Assembly (NCBI GenBank): GCA_014607495.2 | Contig: CP053175.1 | Location: 3,906,001 to 3,970,000 of the forward strand | DNA length: 64,000 bases | Source of the DNA: Carposina sasakii | Taxonomy: Eukaryota > Arthropoda > Insecta > Lepidoptera > Carposinidae | Direction: 5' to 3' | Shown: in pieces, positions 1 to 11,262 of the stretch | How the letters are laid out: each line of letters begins with the position of its first letter | Numbering within the stretch: the first letter of the stretch is position 1 | The notes under the pieces: model-generated | What the model was told of the DNA's origin: nothing | Seen by the model: only the letters and a program-made list of their open reading frames with translations | The model's database searches: none | Position numbers and translations under genes: made by a program

Positions 1-307
1 ATTAAGAGGCCGACAGAATTATTGGTTGTCAATTTTGTATTCATATCGACTTCGTGTCGACCGACCCAATTTTCTAAGGGTTTTATTGTATCATTGGGTG
101 AAAATAAGCACAGGTGTGCGAGGATTTATAGGAGTATTTCAATGTTTTGATTTTTTTTAACTACATTAAATATGTAGATAGGTCAAATACTCGTAAGTAG
201 GACATTTCCGAAACAAAAACCGATTCTTATTATTTATGTAAACAGTAATATGTATACCAGCCTACATTGTTAGTATGTAGTTCGATCAACCGGCCCCCTT
301 ATTACCT

Positions 308-570
308 ACTAGTGGACGCCCGCGACTTCGTCCGCGCGGACTGCAGAAAAAACTAAATGTCGTAATTATCCGGGATAAACATATTTTCCCGGGATAAATA
401 GCCTATGTGTCCTAATCCTAATCCAGGGTGTGAGCTACCTCCATACTAAATTTTATTAAAATCACTCCAGCCTTACATTTGACGTGAAAGTGTAACAAAC
501 TTCCATCCATCCATCTATCTATCCATTCATCCATACTTACAAACTTTTGCGTTTATAATATTAGTAGGAT
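308..570 (+). repeat. Dispersed repeat, GACGCCCGCGACTTCG family
   Basis: It starts ACTAGTGGACGCCCGCGACT, carries the ATCCGGGATAAA / TTTTCCCGGGATAAA pair, a CCATCCATC microsatellite, and ends ATAATATTAGTAGGAT. The same order recurs at 26895-27128, 27451-27690, 43889-44107 and 63837 to the window edge, so it is a family seen directly in this window. The class is not certain; a SINE or LINE 3' end is likely. Confidence 0.8.
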
Positions 571-1149
571 ATAGCAAAAGCAATGCGTTAGTGAAAGTTG
601 TACAAATTTCGCTAAATGCTTGTCAAATTCGTATTACGTAAAATGAATTTCAAAGGAATTTTGACATTTCAACGCGAAAATTTTACAATTTTCGCTATCA
701 CGCTGCTTCGGCTTTGCTATTGCAAATTAGGTAATCAGGGGCGGACTTGACAACCGATTTACAACTAGAGGAAGAAGACATATTACGTCGAAGCCAATTG
801 AATGGGAAGAAGACGATGATAAGAACAAATGCTTGAAACTACAAGTCCCTTTAAATTTTAATCATAAGCTGCGACAACTTTTACTTACATAAAAAATATA
901 ATATATGTCTGCCTATGTGTATAGGTTTTTTAGCATTAGCATATTAATGATTGGTACTCTGGTGGCTGACTCCCCGCTGAGGTTTCAAAAACAAATCAAT
1001 CTACAACTACTGGTAGTCAACACGTTCGTTCTAAATAAGTTTACTGACAGCGGTTCATTAAAAAAAATGTATCACCTACTAGGTGCATACATACAATAAA
1101 TCTGTAGAAAAGGTTTGTCTGTAAATACTTTGAAAATATGCAGTAAAAT

Positions 1150-1395
1150 AGCCTTGTGCTGATGCGGGGTCAGCTGCAACTCCTGTCGTGCATGACATAA
1201 TACCTAATCGACTATAGAACTCGGGCATTCTTTAAGGTGATAAGCTAGCATCTTGAAACTGATCATTTTCATCTATTTTCACTATGCTAAATGGGGTTGA
1301 GGGACTTCTTTCATGATCAGTGCTAAGTTGCTAGCTTATCGTCTGAGAGAATCCGAGTTCCGTAGTGGATAACGACGTACGCCCAGAGTTCCGTA
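1150..1395 (-). repeat. Diverged copy of the CATGTCGTAAGAG repeat family
   Basis: Contains pieces such as GCTAAGTTGCTAGCTTATCG and GAGAATCCGAGTTCCGTAGT. These are reverse complements of segments in the better copies at 14555-14720 and 21620-21800. Boundaries are approximate. Confidence 0.45.
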
Positions 1396-1644
1396 GTCAA
1401 TTACGATGTACACATTTCTAAAATAATAGTAAGTTTTAGATTGTTATTTCCGGTATTGGCAGCCATGTGAATCTTACTTGGATTACTTTTACCGTGATTG
1501 TTAACCTATTTTTATCATATCGATACAGCTTCGATTTTCCCTCCATTAATCAAATATGTGTAGGTGAAGGTCGCTCAAAATTTGGAACTCCTATACTAAA
1601 ATTACAACTGCCTACGAAAGTTTGGGCTTTATTAGTTTACTTAG

Positions 1645-1743
1645 TGTTAGATACGAGTGAAACGACCGCTGGTTCGCTAAGCACTGTTTATTGTACCTAC
1701 TCACTAAATAGTGGTGGTCGCAGCCACGCACACATACACAACA
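1645..1743 (-). repeat. 3' LTR of the mag-like element (99 bp)
   Basis: Matches the other LTR except for a 4-base CTAC difference. It begins TGTTAGATACG and ends CACAACA on the plus strand, giving TG...CA ends. On the minus strand it contains CAATAAACAG, a possible polyadenylation signal. A purine tract (AGAGGGAGG on the minus strand, about 1747-1756) lies just inside. Confidence 0.92.
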
Positions 1744-1820
1744 ATACCTCCCTCTAGTACAATAACTAAGTAGATATATTATTTTAAACTATTATCAAAT
1801 TTACAAATACCTAAGGTAAC

Positions 1821-2372
1821 CTAGAAATACTTTTTGTACGAAATCTCGGGTCGGTTGCGAACCGATCTTACTCTGGTACTTTCTACGGTATCCACGACTT
1901 GCGGGTGCCCCTGGGCACCATTAGTTTCGGTTTGCGCTTCCTGGAACTCATCTTCGCTTGTCGATGGAGAATTTGGTATGTACAATTCCTGTCTTCTCTC
2001 TCTCAACGGACCCTGTATCGTGGTACTCTCTGGTGAGGATTCATTTTGGTGTGAAGATGCCATGACTGGCGTCTCTATAAAGGTGGGATCAGGTGTCGAC
2101 ACCAGCGACGTCGGCGGCGGTGATGGTGGCGGTGACGGCGGTGGTGACGGCGGCGGTGACGTTAGAGATGGCAGCGACGCTGGCGGTGGCTCAGGTAAGT
2201 TTATGTTGTTCTCTTCGTTACCAGTACCTTTGTACAATATTAACTGGTTTATGTGTCTTTTATGTATTTCTGAAGTTACCATATCCTTAACTAAGTATAA
2301 AACTTTCCCTTTCCTTTTTTGAATTATTCCCTTACACCAAATAAAACCTTTTTTATTATATTTTTTATACAT
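1821..2372 (-). pseudogene. Integrase C-terminal tail with proline-rich repeat
   Basis: 183 codons open with a GPY/F-like motif (KKGFIWCKGIIQKRKGKVLY) followed by a hydrophilic tail. The stretch at about 2100-2200 is a short GGCGGTGAC-type minisatellite that codes PPPSPPPS repeats. The stop is near 1821, close to the purine tract. The start codon at 2372 is unlikely to be a true start; this is the end of pol. Confidence 0.7.
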
Positions 2373-3518
2373 TACAATATCATTGTTCTTAAAGCTTTTA
2401 GTAATATTTTTGTTGTTTCCTTAGCTTGCAAACACTGTTCATTTATAACGTTAGTTGGGGGCGGCAACAAGGGCGTCGATGAAGTCGGGACAATTAAATC
2501 TAAGCGAGTTCTTAACTTGTGACCGAATACCATTTCAGCTGGAGACAGGCCAGTAGTAGTGTGAACAGAATTACGATAATCCATCAGAAATCTAAATAAC
2601 TTCAACGATATTTCCATTTTATTACTACAAGATAAAATACACGACTTAATACCCTTTTTTATTATTTTTACGAAACTTTTCTGCCTGTCCGTTACTAGGT
2701 GGATGGTAAACTGTGATGTAATATGCGCAATCCCGTTACTTGTACAAAACGATTCAAATTCTCGCGAACAAAACGCGGTGCCATTGTCACTTACTATTGT
2801 TTTCGGTACTCCATGCCTAGACATAAAATCACATAGACTTCCGATTACCGCCGTCGACGTAATATTACTTTTCCATATTATAAACTTCTACCCATTTTGT
2901 GTGAGCGTCAACTGCTACTAAGTATACACAACTTTTTATTGGGCCCAAAAAATCGATATGAATTCTATTAAATTTCGACAATGGATATGTCCAGGGTGCC
3001 GGCGGTGCGCGCGGAGGTGAGGGGCGCAGTTGAATGCACACGCCGCAAGACCCTATCATTTTTTCTACAGCTTGGTCAATACCTGGAAACCAGAATCTTG
3101 AACGAGCTTCAGCCTTAGTTTTAACTATACCTAAATGTGAAGAGTGTAATTCTTGCAAAATACTTTGGTGTAAACTTGCTGGTACAACGACCTTATGACC
3201 CCTCATGATGCACCCTCTTTCATATGATAACTGTGACCTGCATAAATGATAAGGTTTCAAACGAATATCGTTAACTTTTGGTGGCCACCCATTCAATATT
3301 AATTCAGAAACTCGCTTTAACACCCAATCCTTATTGGTTTCCTCGCATAGTTTATCTAAAGTAATGGGCATACTGCCATCTACCACGAAACATACATATG
3401 TCGCTCTGTCGTATGATACCTCGCAATCGCAACACTGGCATGTGTTCTGTGCAGGCGCACGCGTGCGGCGCGCGCGGCAGACTCGAACGGGACAGGTAAT
3501 CAGCTGTGTTATCGGCAC
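2372..3518 (-). pseudogene. Integrase remnant
   Basis: Frame 2865-3518 has the HHCC zinc domain (H...H spaced through LHSSHLG, then CGVC) and the first catalytic Asp in IHIDFLGPI. Frame 2372-2824 has the second Asp in VSDNGTAF and a later conserved TTGLSPAEMVFG. The third acidic motif (NGQAEK) sits in a different frame near 2680-2700, with the frame restored just after, so small compensating indels have removed the catalytic Glu from the long frame. Not functional as read. Confidence 0.87.
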
Positions 3519-4231
3519 TACGGACGTATTCTATCGAGTAGTTATAGCTACTTAGGAATAATGCATATCGTTGTAACCGATTCGCAGACATCTCTGGTAT
3601 ACCCTTATGGGGTCCAAAAATAGTTAAAAGTGGCTTGTGATCTGTTCGTAATATAAACGGTTTACTTCTTCCATATATATATTGGTGGAAACGCCGTACC
3701 CCGTAAATAATAGCCGTAGCCTCTTTCTGTATTTGAGCATATCGTTTTTCCGCCGGATTCAATGTTCGTGATACATAGGAAATTGGTCTTTCAACACCGT
3801 CCGACCCTACCTGTGACAGAATCGCTCCCAGCCCACTAGGAGATAGCATCCACAGTTAATATTATTTTTGCGTTCGGATCAAAGTGCGCCAGGACTTGTT
3901 CTGACGTCATAATCTTTTTGATTTCTTGAAACGCTGAATCATGCTCTTTTAACCAAACCCACTTACTACCTTTTTTCAATAATTGATATAAAGGGCTGAG
4001 AACCGTAGAAGCATTTGGTACAAAATTCCTATAATAATTAATTAACCCTAAAAAAGACTGAAGTTGATTTACATTTTTTGGAACCGGTGCTTCAATCATT
4101 GCTTTAATTTTTTCAGGTGATTTTTTAAGACCATCTTTTGATATGACATATCCGAGATAATTAACCTGATCCTGAAAAAAACTGCATTTTTCTTTCTGTA
4201 ACGTAAGGCCTGCATCCTGCAACCGCTGCAT
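3352..4231 (-). pseudogene. RT thumb / connection and RNase H remnant
   Basis: Frame 3836-4231 carries LGYVISKDGLKKSPEKI and a connection domain (QSFLGLINYYRNFVP) and ends at ILTVDAIS, the first RNase H catalytic Asp region. Frame 3352-3849 continues RNase H (ISYVSRTLNPAEKRYAQIQK, then LRTDHKPLL). The change of frame at about 3840 splits RNase H near its active site. Confidence 0.85.
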
Positions 4232-5097
4232 GACAGCGTAAAAGCTTTTCTAGATGTTCTTCCCTATCTTTTCCCGTTACTAGAATGTCATCCAATAAAC
4301 ACAGCACTCCATCTATTCCCGCTAGCACGCCTTCGATGGCGCGTTGAAAAATGGATGGTGCGCTAGCCAAACCGAAAACTAAACGTGTAAATCTAAATAG
4401 CCCGCGGCTTGTGTTTATGGTTGTCAAGTTTTTTGAAGATTCATCAATAACAAACTGATTATAAGCCATAGATAGATCTAGTTTGCTAAATTGTTGTCCT
4501 CCCTGGATCTTAGAAAACAGCTCACTAGTTGTGGGAAGTGGATATTGTTCCACTATTAACTGTTTATTTATGCTTACAGAGTAGTCTGCACATAATCTAA
4601 CTGACCCATTTCGTTTTAAAACTGGAACTATTGGCGATGCGTATTCCGAGTACTCGATGGGTTCTAAAATACCTAAATCGATTAACTGATCGATTTCTTT
4701 GTGTACCTTATCGCGCAGTGCGAATGCCACGGGGCGAGCCTTACAGTAAACTACCACTATCTATCTCAAACTGAAATGGCATATTTTTTATTAAAACTGT
4801 TTCTACCATGGGTTCTCCTCTTAATGATCGGATATAATAAAGCTTACCGTCGTCCTCCTCATCACCCTCACCCTTGCTGCCGCCATCCATATCTACGTAA
4901 TTCACTTTTGTGCACATTTTACGCAAATGGCCTTTTCGGTGACACTTATTACACACATATTTTGCAAATTTACACTCTGTTTGTTTTTGTGATTCGTATA
5001 ACCACAAACACCGCACTTTACTTTTGCTATACTGTTGGAGATCTTGAACAGCTCGTCCTGTGAGCTGGCATGCTGAGCGGTGGAGGCGGCGGCGCAA
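4161..5097 (-). pseudogene. Protease-reverse transcriptase remnant
   Basis: Minus frame 4741-5097 carries the zinc knuckle and a retropepsin start (FEIDSGS). Frame 4161-4757 begins inside the reverse transcriptase N-terminus (YCKARPVAFALRDKVHKEID) and continues through KLDLSMAYNQ and the catalytic CLLDDIL (the YxDD box with Leu in place of Tyr). The rest of the protease and the linker to RT are missing at about 4745, where DSGS runs straight into the RT start. This is best read as an internal deletion of a few hundred bases. Confidence 0.85.
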
Positions 5098-5640
5098 GAC
5101 GCGCGCGCGCGACTGAGGTTTTCGGCCATCTCCACGACCTTAGCGAGTGTCAGCTCGGCTGTCAGCTCCTTGGCATACAACTTTTCTTTCTCTGGCCCCG
5201 ACTGCATGCCCATTATGAATTTGTCACGAAGCGCCTCTTCTACGTTGAGAAATTCACACTTTGCTGTGAGCCCTCGCAGTCTTGCTGCCCACTGTGAATG
5301 AGTTTCGCCTGGTAGTTGAGCAGCAGCGTAAAAATTATGACGCTCGCCGAAACCGACACGCTTCGGGGTAAAATGAGTATCTAGCAAGGTCAGTAAATCC
5401 TCATACGGTACATATTCGACGTCTTTAGGCAACGCCAAGTCCGTTGCTAATTTGTAGGTACCTTCACTGAGTGCGCTAAGAAGAATCGCTTTCCTCTTCT
5501 TACCAGCGGCATCCGTGTGCTCGTTAATGTCGTTTGCAATAAAAAACTGCCTGATACGACCCTTATATGTTTTCCACGTCTGAGTATTGTGATCGAAACT
5601 ATTTAAAATTCCGAATTACGCATTTGAACTCGACATTTTT
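4902..5640 (-). pseudogene. gag remnant of the mag-like element
   Basis: The open part 4902-5438 encodes a capsid-like segment (ALPKDVEYVPYEDLLTLLD, then HSQWAARLRGLTAKCEF) typical of mag/K02A2.6-type gag. It continues toward nucleocapsid knuckles. One CX2CX4HX4C knuckle (CNKCHRKGHLRKMC) is intact but lies in a second frame (4741-5097). The start region near 5636 has an early stop after six codons, and the rest of the N-terminus is in another frame. The protein is therefore broken by at least two frameshifts. Confidence 0.8.
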
Positions 5641-5664
5641 AATTTGGAAGATTCGCGGGTAGAT

Positions 5665-5674
5665 CTCGTCGCCA
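5665..5674 (-). promoter_or_regulatory. Primer binding site, tRNA-Ser type
   Basis: On the minus strand, one base inside the 5' LTR, the sequence reads TGGCGACGAG. This is complementary to a tRNA 3' end of form CTCGTCGCCA, as in tRNA-Ser(GCU). Only about ten bases match, so the assignment is an inference. Confidence 0.6.
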
Positions 5675-5675
5675 C

Positions 5676-5770
5676 TGTTAGATACGAGTGAAACGACCGC
5701 TGGTTCGCTAAGCACTGTTTATTGTACTCACTAAATAGTGGTGGTCGCAGCCACGCACACATACACAACA
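5676..5770 (-). repeat. 5' LTR of the mag-like element (95 bp)
   Basis: Near-identical to 1645-1743. It is followed on the right by CTTAG, the target duplication also found to the left of the element. Confidence 0.92.
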
Positions 5771-5775
5771 CTTAG

Positions 5776-8003
5776 GTTTTAAAATATCAAAAAACTTTTG
5801 GTGTACCTAGGTAAATTTTTCGATATTTCCAAAGGTTTATTCGGTAGGTGCCTATTGATAAAAATTTTCTCGATATATAATCACTTGTACGCCAAAACAT
5901 GTCCTTTCATTATTTTTTTCACTATCATAATCCGATGGGACGGACACCGACACGACCAGAGAGAGATCAAGCGCAGGACCAACGGCTTTACGTGCTTTCT
6001 GAGGCATGAGTTACAATTTTACTACATTAAATAAATTCAATGGATTCAAAAGTAAACCTACGTCCTCAGGTGGAAGGCGCATATTTATATCATTGAGCTA
6101 TCGTCATTTCAAATATATATTTACTATTATAGCCCAGTGTAATAGATCCTTGTCAATGTACAAGTTTTGTCGGAAACGCCGACGATTGTCACTAATTCTA
6201 CGAGTAATGATCGGCATGGGAACGGACAAGATCATCCGGCTTGCTTCCGTTTACATTGCATGGAAGGAAGTTCATTAATAGCCCGGACGAAGTGTTAGTT
6301 CTGTACTTTGGTTTAGTCCAGCCAAAGATTATGCCATAATAGAGATGCCCCATTATACTTAAGGGTTATAATATATAGTATATTTTTTTGTAATGAACCC
6401 TAAAAATATGCAGTATCTTTTTATTGGGTAACCCCAACTACCTGGGATATAATGGGCTATGAAAAGATATCCATGCTTTTGGCAAGCATTTTATTGTGAT
6501 TTTAGTATATTTGTAATTATTTATTTTGAGCTTGCAACAGTTTGCCGAAATACTGTTCGCCAATAGAACGTTTCACCAAAAGATTTTTCATCGATAGATA
6601 TAAGATGATTAGTTCAGTTAAATGTTATTTGTTACGAATTATCACTAACGTTAGTTTAAAAAGCCAGAATGAACATTATTTGCGGTAAAATCTATAATAA
6701 AAACCTAAAAGCCTAATAAACTATAATAAAATTAAATGAGACAAAATTAGGTATGAGATTATAAAACAAATATTTGTCCCAGCCAGGAATCGAACCCGGA
6801 TCTTTCAATCGCTAACCAAACAGGAATAGATTAGAAGCATTTCGAAAATAAACCAATTGTAACTTAAATATCATGAACCAAGGAAATTAGTAGAGCGATA
6901 ATAAATAACTATTACTTACATTGTTTTTTAGTTATTTAACACCGATATAATCTCATGCCTTTTTGTGTAAAATTAATATTCAATACTTATTACTGTGCTT
7001 TCAAAAATAGCCAAAATTGCGAGCTCGCAAATTTTCTAACGAAATCATATAGCCACGTTTAGCTGATCACCTGAGAGAATGCCCATGAGTTCCTTGAGTT
7101 GACTTGCGATGATTATTCTAGTGAAACCCGGTATCAGCACATGATTGAATATTCATAAATAAATAGAAATTAGAACGTTGTACAGTGTGGTGGACAAGAA
7201 GCAAGGTTTGTATAATTGTCAAAAATAAAAAAAAATAAAAACCAGTTTAGTTGATTTATCTCCAAAAAAAGAATTAACTTACATGTAGAGTGACAATCTA
7301 CTACCCAAATTAGACTATGACGGTCATGAATGCAGACTTACGAGGGGGTAAGTTAAAAATACCCGCCAACTCATCTCACTTCCGAGAGAGTCGGAGTTTG
7401 ACTTGGCACTTCAGGGCAGTGCCACGTGTCCGAAGTTCTCGGTTATACCTATAACTTTGTGCTTATTTTAGACAATTGTAGTGAAATTCTGTGAAATCGT
7501 GAGTAAAATTTTATATAATTTTTTTAAAGTGCAGTTTGCTTTTGACCAGTTGGAGTGGAGGTTGTTGGTGCCTATGTTCAGCAGTGGACATTGTTATAGC
7601 TGAAAATGATGATGAATGTATGTCATACGTACAGGATGTAAAAAAACAACAATGTTTTTTATACCTCGTATTCTTTGTAAGGTTACGATCATTTTCTTCT
7701 ATGGAACCAACCCTGGGAAACGATAAAAAATTATGAAAAAATACTGTCATTTTAATGCAAGCAATATATTCGTTTGATGCGCAAAGCACAAATGTACCTA
7801 CAAAACTAACATTATAACATTTTGACATGCTATCTTTGAAATAAAAATGTTTGTTAACCGATTTCAGATGGATTTATGTAAAAAAAAAGATAATATTAAT
7901 GTAACTTTGAACCTCAATATCTTGGAAACCCGTGGTTTCCCAGGGGTGCTTCCATTGAATAAAATGATCGTGATGTTACAAAGAACAAAGTTGTCTTCTT
8001 ACA
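5776..8003. other. Intergenic DNA
   Basis: No gene is seen. A fragment at 5928-6010 (GACGGACACCGACACGACCA...GGCTTTACGTGCTTTCTGAG) is a widespread lepidopteran repeat piece. A tRNA-like B-box relic lies at 6784-6803 (minus, GAATCGAACCC). A diverged repeat copy lies at 7040-7135. A short segment at 7918-7973 matches the mariner-like MITE family found at 21051 and 55342. Confidence 0.55.
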
Positions 8004-8008
8004 CCCAG

Positions 8009-8282
8009 TCATAGAGGAATAAGATGTCATAGAGTGCTAATGTCATACTAACTGTTTCGATGTACCATTAGACTTTTCGGTGCCTCACAATTCCAGTCCT
8101 TGACAGTTAGATTCTATTAGTGTAATGTTTAGTAATGTACTACATTACTAATGTATTGTAACGTATAGTAATGCAATCTAAGTGTCAAGGACTGGAATTG
8201 TAAGGCACCGAAAAGTCTAATGGTGCATCGAAACTGTAAGTATGATATTAGCACTCTATGTCTACATTTTATTCCTCTATGA
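8009..8282. mobile_element. Foldback MITE, 274 bp
   Basis: Almost the whole unit is an imperfect palindrome: the left arm from TCATAGAGGAAT through TTCGGTGCCTCACAATTCC is repeated inverted as GGAATTGTAAGGCACCGAA...ATTCCTCTATGA. The arms are more than 100 bp with a short centre of about 8125-8165. Flanks are CCCAG at both sides (8004-8008, 8283-8287), a likely 5-bp target duplication. No coding capacity. Confidence 0.85.
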
Positions 8283-8522
8283 CCCAGTATATACTGGGCG
8301 GTGTTCCCGAAATGAGGTAGCCAAAACTGGTGGAATTATGGAGATCGTGCAGCCACGTTTAGTATAGCTGGGAGATATGTAAATGATTAGAATCAAATTG
8401 CTAGGTTACTGCCTAAGAGAACGTCCGAGTTTTTTAGTCGACTCTTACGATATGCACGGAAGGAGATCCAGTTGATGTGGCTAACCAGGCTAACCCCATT
8501 TTTTGATCACACCCGTGTCTAT

Positions 8523-8690
8523 ATGTCGTCGTCATCCTATTGCAGTCCACTGCTGAACGTAGGACTTCCCCAAAGTATGCCACATGGCTCGATCTCCCGT
8601 TATTGCCATCCAGTCACTACCAGCCGTCCTCTTTAAGTCATCGGTCCATCTGGCCGGAGGGCGCCCAACGCTACGGCTTGTCTATATGTA
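8523..8690 (-). repeat. SINE/LINE 3' end with GTCGTCATC tail
   Basis: Minus-strand reading ends CAGTGGACTGCAATAGGATG followed by the ATGACGACGA tail, the ending common to many copies in this window. The body includes CGGCCAGATGGACCGATGAC. A related tail lies at 14189-14284. Confidence 0.65.
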
Positions 8691-10012
8691 TATGTATTTA
8701 TATTGATAGTATCAACAGATTCGATTTCAAGTTGAGTATTGACAGTCAAAATTTAACTTGATTCTTCAGATCAGTTCCACGTGTAAAGTTCCTAGTATCT
8801 TATTTTACAGAGGTTATTTTGGGAAAATATTGTGGGTGATTTTGCAGTGTAATTTAAGATATTGATTATGTAATTGTGAGTTATTAGGTAACTTGATATC
8901 TAGAGTTTATTTATATCTAGATCCGTTTTAACATAATTGACGTTTAAAAAAATAAGTCAATTAAAATCTATTAGATTGAAAAAAACCTGAGAGATGCAGT
9001 GTGTTTTGTTTGACGTAGGCACGAGAAAAGGGATTTCCCATGGGATTGGATAAAAACGGGATTTCTTAAGTTCTCGCCGACACGGACCTAGGTCTGCAAG
9101 TACAAAAATATTCTCATTTATTAACAACCTTATAGTAAGTACAATATAACTATATATAATAATATTTTATTTGTTATTATTGCAGTATAATTTAATTAAT
9201 ACAAGCCTTAATACAACCGCAATACATGTTCTATGGCTAACATACGGTAATCTTGCCAATTCCTCGAAACATAATTTGTATGTTATAATGTTGAAGTAAC
9301 TATTCCACATATTTATTTAAACCAGTAGTTCTGGTCTCGTTCCCAGCATCATACTATGTTTTTTTAACTCGTAACTAATTATCTCTAATCTGTTATATTA
9401 TAGGTAGTTCATATCGGTTGAAATCAGAGGTTCTCAAAGTTTAACTTTACTTACTATGTCTCATTACAAGGTAGGATAAAAATTGTACGCGTAACAATTA
9501 TTTTACTCCTCCTTTGGTTTATTAAGATTTTTTATTAAGTAGGTAATAAATTGAGACTCGTATAATTATGTCCGTAACTTGGAAAGTAAGGCTGGAAAGT
9601 GGCAAACGTGCAAAATCGCTAAGTACACAGTGTGAGTATTACCGCATACAATTCGTTTTAGTGATGTTCTATAATTGCGAACTGATTACATTAATAATTT
9701 GTATTACCTACTTATGAAAATATATATAGGTAGGTTAGAAACAAAGGTGAAATCTTTAAATTAAATATACATGGAATATAGACAACATTCTACGCCAAAA
9801 TCTGTAGGTATATGCATAGATAACATAACTTTACACCTCGAATGTCGGATTATGTTCGAACTAAGATGACATATTTTTTACAATCAAAACCGATGAAGAT
9901 CGCAAAGTCACTTACCCGCTCTCAAACTGTGGGTCTGACCCTTGGTAGGCCCACAGTTTGAGAACCTTTACCTTAAATGATAGGGTCATTATGTGAAGTC
10001 GTTTTACTAGAC
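8691..10012. other. Intergenic DNA with a small hairpin
   Basis: No gene seen. At 9920-9963, TCTCAAACTGTGGG and CCCACAGTTTGAGA form 14-bp perfect arms. The flanking GGTTCTCAAA motifs (9428, and inverted at 9957) resemble hAT MITE ends, so 9425-9970 may be an old hAT-type element. Confidence 0.45.
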
Positions 10013-10017
10013 CGGCA

Positions 10018-10372
10018 CACGGTGGGCTGAAAAACGGCTTTCATAGACATAGGAATCAAAAGTGGCAAATACCGAATTTCTAATCGAATATCGCTTCTAC
10101 TAGTTATTATCATATACTCAAATGATACTCGCATCAATCTGCACAAAAACAAAGGACTTATAATTTTTTTACGAAAAATTTGTATGAAGCTAGAATAAAA
10201 ATTTAATTATCTCTTAAACGGCAAGGAAAACCGTAATATCCTTACAGGTAGTGTTAGTACTAATTATTTATGATTTTTTGACGTACTACAAATAACGGTT
10301 ATCACTGCCGATTTTTTTTAAAAAATCATCAAAATATTTTTATTTATTTTTACATATGAAACGGTTCCCTTT
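10018..10372 (+). repeat. Left terminal inverted repeat of the Transib element
   Basis: CACGGTGGGCTGAAAAACGG and the following 335 bases are found inverted at 13577-13930 with few differences (for example GGTAGTGTTAGTACT against GGTAGTTTTAGTACT). The length is unusual; Transib inverted repeats are mostly much shorter. Confidence 0.93.
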
Positions 10373-10647
10373 ATTGTCTAACTTAAGAAAATCGATATTA
10401 TGAATGTGGTTAACTCAAATGATATGAATTTATAGGTATAAAACAAGAAAAATATAAAAAAATGCTGTTTATTTTAAGTTACAAAAATGTTCTTAATTAT
10501 ACAAAATATTCAATTAAATTATAATTGAACCAAATAGTACAGTAATCTTACATAATTAATAAAAAAAATTGAAAAATGAGAGTGATGAAAATTCGTATTT
10601 TTTTTACATTAGAAAGAAAGAAAGAAAAGAAGTATATTTTTCTTATA

Positions 10648-11262
10648 TTACGAATTTTCATCATTCTCGTTGTCGGATTCCAATTCTGAGTCAGAATCCA
10701 AGTTAGTTACATCTAAAAACTCGAACTCAGTTTCCTGAAACTGGATTAAGTCGAGAGTTTCACCAAAAAAGCTTAGTTTTCTCTTACTATCTAGCTTAGG
10801 CCTTTGTGCACTTAATAAGGGATCAGAGGAAATGACAAGCATATTTAAAATATCTTGATTTGAATCTTGCCTGCTTCTTTTTCGCGAATGATTTTCCCGG
10901 AACCTCCTAAAATCTTTATTTCGCGACTCTGAGGCTTCTTCAGAGAGAGCCCCAATGGGCACAATGTCATTTTTCTCAATGATGTCAGCCCCGTGTATTA
11001 ACAATTTATGTACGGTTGCCGACATGTAGTACCAATCGTATAATTCTACGTACTTTTCTGCCGTTTTGCGGGAAAAATCTTTGAACTTGTTCACATCGAT
11101 TTTCTCGCCAGATGTTATTGCTTGCAAAATCACAGCAAATCTTTTTATGAGCTCCTCATCCAACCCGGTAATAGCTGCAGTTGTATTTGGAAACTCGAAA
11201 AACTTTCGTGCGGTATTGCCATCATTGGTGGTTCCCGAGCCCTGTTTTACTATATCAATCAA
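10648..11262 (-). CDS. Transib transposase, C-terminal part
   Basis: 204 codons, in the -1 frame relative to 11259-12779. Homology continues upstream of its first Met to about 11297 (IQDKFKDELN), so the Met is not a real start. His85 and His90 in VHKLLIHGADII match the RAG1 zinc-binding His pair (HKTLAHVPEII). Glu112 in ASESRNKDFRRFR aligns with the RAG1 catalytic Glu (NESGNKLFRRFR). The acidic tail DSDSELESDNENDENS ends the protein. Together with the upstream frame this supplies a whole DDE transposase. Confidence 0.92.
   Translation of the reverse strand: MIDIVKQGSGTTNDGNTARKFFEFPNTTAAITGLDEELIKRFAVILQAITSGEKIDVNKFKDFSRKTAEKYVELYDWYYMSATVHKLLIHGADIIEKNDIVPIGALSEEASESRNKDFRRFRENHSRKRSRQDSNQDILNMLVISSDPLLSAQRPKLDSKRKLSFFGETLDLIQFQETEFEFLDVTNLDSDSELESDNENDENS

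Larger units (their letters stand above)
1..1639. other. Intergenic repeat-rich DNA
   Basis: No host coding region is visible. The stretch holds one dispersed lepidopteran repeat (308-570), a diverged repeat copy around 1150-1395, and otherwise AT-rich sequence in which I see no gene. Short open frames here (for example 905-1099) lack recognisable domains and splice context. Confidence 0.6.
1645..5770 (-). mobile_element. mag-like Ty3/gypsy LTR retrotransposon, degenerate
   Basis: A complete insertion on the minus strand: 95-99 bp terminal repeats in TG...CA form, flanked by the 5-bp target duplication CTTAG at 1640-1644 and 5771-5775. Reading leftward from 5675 come a serine-tRNA-like primer site, gag with a CCHC knuckle, a protease DSG, reverse transcriptase, RNase H, integrase, and a proline-rich tail ending near a purine tract. 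The very short LTRs, serine primer and gag/pol type match the mag lineage first described in Bombyx (family knowledge). At 4.13 kb it is shorter than mag (about 4.6 kb). Several frameshifts and an internal deletion near 4745 make it dead. Confidence 0.9.

Noticed and set aside
905..1757. Short open frames upstream of the mag-like element as genes
   Set aside because: No domains, no splice context; one runs into the LTR and is explained by chance in repeat DNA.
10018..10060. 12/23 recombination-signal-like spacer and nonamer behind the Transib heptamer
   Set aside because: An A-rich run, GAAAAACGG, follows just a few bases after the heptamer; there is no nonamer at a 12- or 23-base spacing, as expected for Transib rather than RAG signals.
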